IMG/VR virus record: IMGVR_UViG_3300013102_000040
Location: 1-49,197 of that record
Origin: a virus
Reading direction: 5' to 3' (one strand)
Length of the DNA stretch: 49,197 bases
Shown here piece after piece: positions 33,826-40,384 of this stretch. The position numbers and the translations under genes were made by a program. Below the pieces are notes generated by a model. It was not told the DNA's origin. It did no database searches and was given only the letters and a program-made list of their open reading frames with translations. Position 1 is the first letter of the stretch. Each line of letters begins with the position of its first letter.

Positions 33826-34181
33826 ACCACTTCGAGTATCTTAAAAGCCTCATCGGGTATCAGGCTTACTCAAATGCGGGTGCTGGAGAGATTGTCGATG
33901 TGGACTCAGACAACCATCTCCTTGTGCTCTATTCGGGTGGTGGTTATCTGTCACACCCACTGCACGAATTAACAATCATCAATCCGGCTCCTGCGGTTCC
34001 GACTGGACGTGATCCTAACCGAATCCCTATTCTCCTTCAAGAGATTGCTCTGTATTGGCAGAAGCATCCAGACCTCCGTCTGGGACAGCTTCTCGGCAAC
34101 TTTAATGTCTCCTACAATACAGAGGATGACGTGCTCCTGGAGCGTTTACGTGATCCAGGTTACTTTGATCGTCCTTTGTGA
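33822..34181 (+). CDS. Hypothetical protein, 119 aa
   Basis: Not recognised. N-terminal half suggests a Tudor-like barrel (GYQAYSNAGAGEIVDVDSDN, HLLVLYSGGGYLSHPLHELT), as in the C-terminal repeats of the large protein at 40371; the second half is helical (IPILLQEIALYWQKHPDLRL). Overlaps the upstream gene by four bases. Confidence 0.7.
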   Translation: MNHFEYLKSLIGYQAYSNAGAGEIVDVDSDNHLLVLYSGGGYLSHPLHELTIINPAPAVPTGRDPNRIPILLQEIALYWQKHPDLRLGQLLGNFNVSYNTEDDVLLERLRDPGYFDRPL

Positions 34182-34225
34182 TAAGATCATTTCAACAAAC
34201 AGCAAACTAGAGTAAAGGCATTTTA

Positions 34226-34462
34226 ATGGTCGCAGTCGGCATCGCGGGATTGACCGTACTAACCGCCGCTTGTGTCGTCGCTTTCCTCATCTGGAGACGG
34301 AAGAAGCTGAACGAAGCAAGAGAAAAGGTACGGATTCTTAACACTCAACGGGACACTGCTCAGATCGTCGAAGAGTATCGTCGCGCTCAGGTTGAGAAGT
34401 CTTGGGAAGAGTTTGACCGCCAGCAGTGGCAAAAGCGCTTCCAAGAAGGTAGTGTAGAATAG
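34226..34462 (+). CDS. Membrane-anchored coiled-coil protein, 78 aa
   Basis: N-terminal transmembrane segment (VGIAGLTVLTAACVVAFLIW) followed by RRKK and a charged coiled coil (LNEAREKVRILNTQRDTAQI...). Single pass with a cytoplasmic helix is expected. An i-spanin-like topology is possible but unproven. TAAAGGCATTTTA precedes the ATG. Confidence 0.7.
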   Translation: MVAVGIAGLTVLTAACVVAFLIWRRKKLNEAREKVRILNTQRDTAQIVEEYRRAQVEKSWEEFDRQQWQKRFQEGSVE

Positions 34463-34493
34463 AGATAGGTCACCTAAACAGATTGGTCCTATC

Positions 34494-34784
34494 ATGAGTA
34501 AACGAATACCAAGAGCATACGCAAAAGCATGGCGCTGGGCAGCAGCGTCACCGAAAGATCCGTATTATGTCCGCTGGCTTTACCGCCTGGCCATTTTCGG
34601 TTCCCCAATCATGTTCATCGCTTTTGCAACGTCCTTCGCTCTTGTCACAGACGATTGGCTAGCTGCCGTCTTTTTCTATGCGTTCGTCCTACTCTCGCAC
34701 CCCGCTGTCATCACCTTCCTCTATCACGACTATTACTGGTTGATTGAAAGTCGAAGACCTCCCCGCGATGACGAAGAAGGTTAA
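34494..34784 (+). CDS. Membrane protein, 96 aa
   Basis: Basic N-terminus (MSKRIPRAYAKAWRW), two hydrophobic segments (LAIFGSPIMFIAFATSFALV and WLAAVFFYAFVLLSHPAVIT) and an acidic tail. Last gene before a strong terminator, closing the 26.4-34.8 kb block. Unknown function. Confidence 0.7.
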   Translation: MSKRIPRAYAKAWRWAAASPKDPYYVRWLYRLAIFGSPIMFIAFATSFALVTDDWLAAVFFYAFVLLSHPAVITFLYHDYYWLIESRRPPRDDEEG

Positions 34785-34788
34785 GATT

Positions 34789-34821
34789 AATAGCTCCTCC
34801 TCGTGAGGAGCTATTTTTCTT
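34789..34821 (+). terminator. Intrinsic terminator
   Basis: AATAGCTCCTC / GAGGAGCTATT, 11 perfect pairs, small loop, followed by TTTCTTT. The next promoter begins five bases later. Confidence 0.92.
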
Positions 34822-34825
34822 TAAA

Positions 34826-34855
34826 TTGTACAAGACCACTATTTCTAGATATAGT
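34826..34855 (+). promoter_or_regulatory. Leaderless promoter, TTGTAC-N18-TATAGT
   Basis: -35 at 34826-34831, -10 at 34850-34855, ATG of the PRPP synthetase at 34862 after six bases. Confidence 0.85.
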
Positions 34856-34861
34856 CTTTAC

Positions 34862-35740
34862 ATGATCACATTCAAAGCAAAAGCTACTGACGGAGAGATC
34901 ATTAACTCTGCTCTGTCTCCTTTCAACTTCCCTGCGGGTGAAGCTCACACCAAACGTGAAGAGCGTCGTGAACTGGAAAAGGTTGAGATCGCTATCATTC
35001 AGCCGTCTCCCAGTTCGATCCACGACGACCTGTTCCAGCTCGCAATGTGGAGCAACTACATTCTCCGAACGTCAGGTGAAACAAAAATGGTCGTGGTCAT
35101 TCCTTACATGCCGGGTGCTCGCGCAGATAGAGGTCTTCCATTTGGTCTTGAAGTCTATACAGAGTTTATTGGCAATCTACTAGTTGATCAGGTCATTGTT
35201 TTCGATCCTCATTCTGAAGTAACTGTCAGTGAGTTCGCATTTGCCTCAACGCCTCTTACCCCTGTCTACTCATCGCAGCTTTTCACGAAGCCCTATATGG
35301 AGCTTCTGACTCGGGACCACTACTCCGGAATTATTGCTCCTGACAAGGGTGCAACTGACCGAGCCACTCAGGTTGCCGAGGTTCTCGACATTCCTGTGTA
35401 CACTGCCGAAAAGACGCGTGACTTTAAAACGGGCAAGCTCTCTGGTTTCCAGCTCGACGGTCTTCCTCGTGATGGACGCTACCTGATCGTTGATGACATC
35501 TGCGACCGCGGTGGTACCTTTAAAGGTCTGGCAAACGCGATCGATCTTCCGCCTTCTCAGCTGGAATTGTTCGTCTCTCATGGTGTCTTCTCGCATGACG
35601 CGATTGAGGAACTGCCGAACTACTTTGGGCGTATTATCACCACGAACTCGTACTTTCCAGAACGTTTCCTCGGTGATGGAGTTTTCAAGCGGGTTGACGT
35701 AATCCGTCTGCTTCTCGAAAAAATCGAGGATTTTACTTAA
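34862..35740 (+). CDS. prs: Ribose-phosphate pyrophosphokinase (PRPP synthetase), 292 aa
   Basis: Makes phosphoribosyl pyrophosphate (PRPP) from ribose 5-phosphate and ATP. Seen: PYMPGARADRG at residues 81-91, the ATP-site motif of the family; FDPHS at 114-118 with the catalytic-loop His; an APDKGA strand at 159-164; and YLIVDDICDRGGTF at 207-220, the PRPP-binding loop. Length is slightly under the bacterial norm (about 310), as in other phage enzymes. The start follows from the leaderless promoter. The next gene encodes NAMPT, which uses PRPP as co-substrate, so the pair probably forms an NAD-salvage unit. Confidence 0.94.
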   Translation: MITFKAKATDGEIINSALSPFNFPAGEAHTKREERRELEKVEIAIIQPSPSSIHDDLFQLAMWSNYILRTSGETKMVVVIPYMPGARADRGLPFGLEVYTEFIGNLLVDQVIVFDPHSEVTVSEFAFASTPLTPVYSSQLFTKPYMELLTRDHYSGIIAPDKGATDRATQVAEVLDIPVYTAEKTRDFKTGKLSGFQLDGLPRDGRYLIVDDICDRGGTFKGLANAIDLPPSQLELFVSHGVFSHDAIEELPNYFGRIITTNSYFPERFLGDGVFKRVDVIRLLLEKIEDFT

Positions 35741-35800
35741 ACCTCTAAGTTGTGTATAGTTTTATCTGAAACAACAACACCTCATACTAAAGGAAATTAA

Positions 35801-37366
35801 TTGACTAAGTCTCGTTTTGAAGCTTTCATGGAACGCAAGTTCAAGTCCAACCCCACGGAAGCACTGTTCTACACCGATGCCTACAAGTTGGACCACCGTC
35901 GTCAGTACCCGGATGGTACTCAGTTCGTGTACTCCAACTTCACAGCTCGCAAGTCTCGTATGGCTGATATCCACCACACTGTCCAGTTTGGTCTGCAGGC
36001 ATTCCTTCAGGACATCCTCATGGACCGTTTCGAGAAGTTCTTCGCAGCCGATGAAGATGAAGTTGCCGCTGAGTACACTCGAAAGGTCAATGCTCTCCTC
36101 GGTGAGAATGAAGTTGGCAATGCCCACATTCGTGCTCTGCACCGTAAGGGATACCTCCCGCTGAGGTTCTGTGCTGCTCCTGAAGGTTCTTTGGTTCCTA
36201 TTAAGGTTCCATCCTTCACTGTTGAAAACACTGACCCAGAGTTCTTCTGGCTTGTCAACTACATTGAGACTGCAGTTAGCGCAGCTACTTGGCAGCCTGC
36301 AACTTCTGCGACTATTGCTGCCATGTTCCGCAAGTTGCTGGATATGGGCGCTGAAAAGACTTCTTCCGTTCCCGAGTTCGTAGATTGGCAGGGCCATGAC
36401 TTCTCCTTCCGAGGAATGTCCTCTATTGAATCTGCCCAGTCCTCTGGTGCAGGACACCTTCTTTCGTTCACAGGAACCGACAGCCTCACGGCAATCGACT
36501 GGATCGAAGAGTTCTACCCTGGTGACAATGGCTTCATTGGTGGCAGCGTGCCTGCAACCGAACACAGTGTTATGTGCGCTGGCGGAGAAGAAGGAGAAGA
36601 AGCAACCTTTAAGCGTCTCCTTAGGCTCTACCGTTCGGGAATCCTCTCCGTGGTATCGGACACCTGGGACTTCTGGGCCGTTATCCGAAAGGGAGGCATC
36701 CTTGACCGCCTTCGAGAGGATATTCTCAGCCGAGATGGCAAGCTCGTTATCCGACCGGATAGTGGAGACCCTGTTGACATCATTTGCGGAACGTCTCGAC
36801 TCACTGGCATTGACGCTGCCTTTGACACCGACGAAGAAAAGGGAGCTGTTCAGCTTCTTTGGGAGCTCTTCGGTGGAACTGAAAATGACAAGGGATTCAA
36901 AGAACTCGACCCCCACATCGGTCTTATTTACGGTGACTCTATCACCCCCGAACGAGCTGTTGAAATTATGGCTCGACTGGCAGAAAAGGGATTCGCAACC
37001 ACCAACGTAGTCTTTGGTGTTGGCTCCTTCACCTACCAGTACAACACTCGAGACACCTTCGGCTCCGCAATGAAGGCTACATGGGTGAAGTTTGAGTACG
37101 GCATCGAGCGCAACATCTTCAAGAACCCGAAGACTGACGATGGCACCAAGAAGTCTGCCACCGGTCGACTTGCAGTTCTGAACTACATGAATGGCGAGAA
37201 GTACCTCGTGGAGAAGGCAACTCCTGAGCAGGAAGCCGCTTCTGTGTTGCAGCCTGTATGGGAGAATGGTCAGTTCATTGAGGGCAAGAAGCTCTCCTTC
37301 AAGCAGGTCAGAGAGAACCTCAAGCGTGACCTCGGGATTCTCGAACGAGCCGGTATTGACTTCTAG
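35801..37366 (+). CDS. nadV: Nicotinamide phosphoribosyltransferase (NAMPT), 521 aa
   Basis: Joins nicotinamide and PRPP to give nicotinamide mononucleotide, the committed step of one-enzyme NAD salvage. Seen: TDAYKLDHRRQYPDGT near the N-terminus, D200 in HDFSFRG (the residue that in NAMPT favours nicotinamide over nicotinate), H255 in PATEHS (catalytic His position) and RPDSGDP at 318-324 (phosphoribosyl site). Length fits the family (about 490). TTG start at 35801 with AAAGGAAATTAA upstream. It follows prs after 60 bases. An NMN adenylyltransferase, needed to finish NAD, was not seen in the window and could be elsewhere or host-supplied. Confidence 0.95.
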   Translation: MTKSRFEAFMERKFKSNPTEALFYTDAYKLDHRRQYPDGTQFVYSNFTARKSRMADIHHTVQFGLQAFLQDILMDRFEKFFAADEDEVAAEYTRKVNALLGENEVGNAHIRALHRKGYLPLRFCAAPEGSLVPIKVPSFTVENTDPEFFWLVNYIETAVSAATWQPATSATIAAMFRKLLDMGAEKTSSVPEFVDWQGHDFSFRGMSSIESAQSSGAGHLLSFTGTDSLTAIDWIEEFYPGDNGFIGGSVPATEHSVMCAGGEEGEEATFKRLLRLYRSGILSVVSDTWDFWAVIRKGGILDRLREDILSRDGKLVIRPDSGDPVDIICGTSRLTGIDAAFDTDEEKGAVQLLWELFGGTENDKGFKELDPHIGLIYGDSITPERAVEIMARLAEKGFATTNVVFGVGSFTYQYNTRDTFGSAMKATWVKFEYGIERNIFKNPKTDDGTKKSATGRLAVLNYMNGEKYLVEKATPEQEAASVLQPVWENGQFIEGKKLSFKQVRENLKRDLGILERAGIDF

Positions 37367-37395
37367 TGTACACCTCTAAGTGAGTAGTATATAAT
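37366..37395 (+). promoter_or_regulatory. Leaderless promoter, GTGTAC-N18-TATAAT
   Basis: -35 at 37366-37371 beginning on the last base of the NAMPT stop, -10 at 37390-37395, ATG at 37402 after six bases. Confidence 0.85.
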
Positions 37396-37401
37396 CAGAA
37401 T

Positions 37402-37905
37402 ATGAATACACATACCCTACCCCAAGAAACAGTAAATGAATTGGTCGCTCTTCGACAGGAGAACACGGAGGAGTTCCACAATTTCGTGAAGGCGCTCGTC
37501 GACAACAAATGGTCATTGCGATCTGTTGCTGCCGCACTTGGTGTCTCTCACTCCATCGTGAAGGTCTGGAAGGACAGTGCGGAAGGGACCACTAACCGCG
37601 AGGTGCCTGAGGTACCTAAGAAGCTCAAGGCTTCATCCTCAAGGCCTATCAAGCCAGAGGTTGAGATTCCTACATCTGACCAAGAGCGTATCCTAGAACT
37701 CACCCAGCAGGCCTCTATGGTACGTGGCCGCACACCTCAGGACTCACCGTACCGTATCGCTGCTCGAGAGCTCGAGGACATCCTCTTCCACTACAAGGAA
37801 ATGGACGTTTCGTACAAGCGACTGTCCGAGATTGCTCAGGTCTCTCGCCGAGCGATCGCTCAACGTCTAGAAAGCCGAGCCCGCCGTGTTAGCACCGACG
37901 CCTGA
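37402..37905 (+). CDS. DNA-binding protein with two helix-turn-helix motifs, 167 aa, leaderless
   Basis: First motif at about residues 37-57 (WSLRSVAAALGVSHSIVKVW), second at about 137-158 (SYKRLSEIAQVSRRAIAQRL); a basic proline-containing linker joins them. Both have the A-x3-G-V-S or A-x-V-S turn of classic helix-turn-helix proteins. Probably a transcription regulator; with its own leaderless promoter it could be expressed early. Target unknown. Confidence 0.8.
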   Translation: MNTHTLPQETVNELVALRQENTEEFHNFVKALVDNKWSLRSVAAALGVSHSIVKVWKDSAEGTTNREVPEVPKKLKASSSRPIKPEVEIPTSDQERILELTQQASMVRGRTPQDSPYRIAARELEDILFHYKEMDVSYKRLSEIAQVSRRAIAQRLESRARRVSTDA

Positions 37906-38227
37906 CGAAGTTCGATACATCAACTTCGCGCAGTTCCCCGCATCGTACACCATCAACGGTGTCAAGAGTAGCGGTGATCAGCTCAAGATCATCGCCACCA
38001 GTGACCACCTCATCGTCTACAAAGACAAAGACGTGGTCGAGCAGGTATGGGGACTTGCATCCTTCGAGAAGATCGACTACAAGACCTATGTGGTACAGAC
38101 CAAGGAGGGAATCGAGGTCACCGTCAACCGTGAGAACAACTGCGGCTGTGGCAATTCACTTCGAGGATACAACCCTTATGCGTCTAAGCCCCACATCGCG
38201 CATTACCCATCATTGAAAGGAACCTAA
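37886..38227 (+). CDS. Hypothetical protein, 113 aa, GTG start
   Basis: Not recognised. GTG 37886 overlaps the end of the helix-turn-helix gene by 20 bases. Beta-rich (DQLKIIATSDHLIVYKDKDV, YKTYVVQTKEGIEVTVNREN) with NNCGCGNS and a His-containing tail. Confidence 0.7.
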   Translation: MLAPTPDEVRYINFAQFPASYTINGVKSSGDQLKIIATSDHLIVYKDKDVVEQVWGLASFEKIDYKTYVVQTKEGIEVTVNRENNCGCGNSLRGYNPYASKPHIAHYPSLKGT

Positions 38228-38419
38228 ATGGGAGATATTCCAGGCGTTCCACAAATGCTGTGGAAAAGAGACGATGCTCCGACAGTAGAGTCTCAGACAG
38301 GCTGCTCGTACTGTCTCTTTGAAGGAGTCGACGCTCCTCTGAGCCGAGTCTTCTTCTGGGCAGGAGTCTCCTGTTGCGCAAAACACCTTCTAGCTTTAAG
38401 GACACCACCTTCAGAATGA
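38228..38419 (+). CDS. Small Cys-rich protein, 63 aa
   Basis: Starts on the base after the preceding stop (AAAGGAACCTAA upstream). C26-S-Y-C29 and SCCAKH (about residues 48-53) could form a zinc site. Overlaps the next gene by four bases. No family recognised. Confidence 0.7.
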   Translation: MGDIPGVPQMLWKRDDAPTVESQTGCSYCLFEGVDAPLSRVFFWAGVSCCAKHLLALRTPPSE

Positions 38420-38694
38420 ACCTTGGAAAAGTAGCTCTACTCGGTCTCGCAACATACCGAGCCACTAAGCTGATCATGGAGGATGAAATCCTCCGCACAC
38501 CCCGTGAATGGGTAGAAGAGAAGGTTTCCGGTTCTCCGAAGCTTTCGTATTTCATCTACTGCCCTTGGTGCATTTCAATTTGGGTAGGTGGTGCACTAGT
38601 CGTTCTTGACAAGGCCTCACCCGAATTAAGTGACGCAGCTCAGAAAATTCTTGCCTCGAGTGCGATTACAGGTCTTCTCGACACGAATCTTTAG
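38416..38694 (+). CDS. DUF1360-like membrane protein, 92 aa
   Basis: ATG 38416 overlaps the upstream TGA. Residues 1-60 contain ATYRATKLIMEDEILRTPRE and LSYFIYCPWCISIWVGGALV: the R-x-T-x-L-I-x-x-D...C-P-W-C-x-S-I-W-V-G pattern of the DUF1360 family, found in phages and Gram-positive bacteria. The second block is hydrophobic and membrane-inserted. Biochemical function of the family is unknown. Confidence 0.8.
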   Translation: MNLGKVALLGLATYRATKLIMEDEILRTPREWVEEKVSGSPKLSYFIYCPWCISIWVGGALVVLDKASPELSDAAQKILASSAITGLLDTNL

Positions 38695-38699
38695 TGTAG

Positions 38700-38719
38700 T
38701 ATAATTTACTTTTAGTAAA
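38700..38719 (+). promoter_or_regulatory. Possible -10 region before the portal gene
   Basis: TATAAT at 38700-38705 followed by the small stem TTTAC/GTAAA. No TGTAC lies 18 bases upstream, so this would be a different promoter class, fitting a late gene. Confidence 0.35.
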
Positions 38720-38743
38720 TGCATACTATCTCTGAGGTGTCAC

Positions 38744-40384
38744 ATGGGTGTTTTGTTCAACAAGCCGGACGCCGATAACGGAGTTTCTCCCTCACCAGTC
38801 TCATATTCTGCTTACCGTGGAATGACTGCGTCGGCCGTACGAATTGATTTGAAAGACTCACGACAGGTTCAAGCCCTTGCTCGTCGTCTTCAGAATGAAA
38901 CATGGCAAGAAGACGCGTGGGAATACTACGACCTTATCGGCCACATTAAATTCACAGCGAACATGCTCGCTAGCATTCTCTCGCGAATCCGTCTTTACCC
39001 AGCCCTCATTACGGACTCCTCAACGGTACCGTCAAATCTTTCTAGCATCAAAGACTATGATGCACGCATCATCGAGTTGGCTTCGGAGGCCATCGAAATC
39101 CTGTCAACAGGAAACGGTGGTATCTCCGGGCTTCTCCGTGACTTCGCACTCAACCTGTTTATCGCGGGTGAATGTTTCCTAGTCGAGGAACCACCGAAGC
39201 TCTCACAAGGCATCGATTCAAAATGGCAGATTCGTTCTACCAGTGAGATCGTTGTTATTAAGAGTGGTCGCGGTGACCAGACGACCGAGAGAACCTACCT
39301 CAAGCCATTCCGTCAGGCACAGATTCAAGACTACATCGAAATCTACCCTGGTCAGCACTGCAGCCGTATGTGGCGCAACCACCCTCGTTTCTCCGAGGAA
39401 GCTGACTCATCACTGCGCGGTATTCTTGAGGACCTGGAAGAGCTCTTGCTCTCCAACAAGAAGGCCCGTATTGCGGCTCGTTCTGGTCTAGGCAATGGTA
39501 TCCTCGGTATTCCTGATGATTTCGACGCAGCATTCCAGTCTGATGGAGACTACTCCGAAGACGGAAATGAAATGGCTGAACTGTCTGACGACGCTCAGCA
39601 GTCTTTCCAGGAACTCCTGCTCGAAGCTCTTGCAGCTCCAATGAATGACGAGAATGATGCGTCTAGCCTTCTTCCAACGATTCTTCGTGGACCTAAAGAA
39701 GCTATTGCAGCAATCCGTCACATTCAGCTTGCTAAGGGATTTGGAACTGAGGAACAGGCCCGCGCTGATGCAGTTCTCGACCGTGTTCTGGCCAGCCTCG
39801 ACATTCCAAAGGATGTTGCGACTGGTCTAGCGTCAGTTAAATACTCAAACGCTGTGATGATCGAGGAAACGCTCTACAAGGCACACATTGAGCCAATGAT
39901 TCTTATGATCGTTGACCAGCTCACTGAAGTCTTCTACCGTCCGTTCCTCATCGTGAATGGTGTCGATCCAAAGATTGCTCGCAAGAGCACACTTTGGTAT
40001 GATCCATCTGCCATCACCACAAAGCCTTCTAAAGCTGAAGCGGCTTCTGAAGGATTTGATAAGGGCATCATCAGCGAGGAAGCTTGGCGTCGAGCTAATG
40101 GCTTCCCAGAGTCTGATGCGCCAACTCAGAACGAGAAGGCATGGAGACTTGCTCAGTCTCAGGGTCTGATCAGTGAGCCAATCATGGAAGCCTTGATTAA
40201 GTTCAACATTCCAGAGCTTTACGAGATTGCTCGTCAAGCCAGCATGGCGAACTCTGCACCTGAAGATCAAGCAGCTCTCAATGATGCGTTGGAGGGTGGG
40301 GAACAGTCTACCTCCGATGATATAATCGAAACGAACGATAATGAAACTGCTACAGATTTGGTAGAACCAGATGGCATGGAATAA
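38744..40384 (+). CDS. Portal protein, 546 aa
   Basis: Forms the dodecameric ring at the prohead vertex through which DNA is packaged. Recognised by the actinophage portal pattern near the start (WQEDAWEYYDLIGHIKFTAN, MLASILSRIRLYPALI), the central region with FIAGECFLVEEP, and the helical stem-type segment IEPMILMIVDQLTEVFYRPF followed by a strand with DPSAITTKPSKAEAA. Length is in the normal range. The acidic tail (DDIIETNDNETATDLVEPD) overlaps the next start by 14 bases, coupling portal and the large downstream protein. Confidence 0.9.
   Translation: MGVLFNKPDADNGVSPSPVSYSAYRGMTASAVRIDLKDSRQVQALARRLQNETWQEDAWEYYDLIGHIKFTANMLASILSRIRLYPALITDSSTVPSNLSSIKDYDARIIELASEAIEILSTGNGGISGLLRDFALNLFIAGECFLVEEPPKLSQGIDSKWQIRSTSEIVVIKSGRGDQTTERTYLKPFRQAQIQDYIEIYPGQHCSRMWRNHPRFSEEADSSLRGILEDLEELLLSNKKARIAARSGLGNGILGIPDDFDAAFQSDGDYSEDGNEMAELSDDAQQSFQELLLEALAAPMNDENDASSLLPTILRGPKEAIAAIRHIQLAKGFGTEEQARADAVLDRVLASLDIPKDVATGLASVKYSNAVMIEETLYKAHIEPMILMIVDQLTEVFYRPFLIVNGVDPKIARKSTLWYDPSAITTKPSKAEAASEGFDKGIISEEAWRRANGFPESDAPTQNEKAWRLAQSQGLISEPIMEALIKFNIPELYEIARQASMANSAPEDQAALNDALEGGEQSTSDDIIETNDNETATDLVEPDGME

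Noticed and set aside
33631-34784. Lysis cassette (holin and spanin) from the small membrane proteins
   Set aside because: The topology of 33631 and 34226 would fit, but no endolysin is present in the window and the upstream context is accessory genes, so the label is not supported.
35762-36916. Long leftward open frame (384 codons) opposite the NAMPT gene
   Set aside because: It lies wholly antisense to a gene with clear catalytic motifs and has no ribosome-binding site or promoter of its own.
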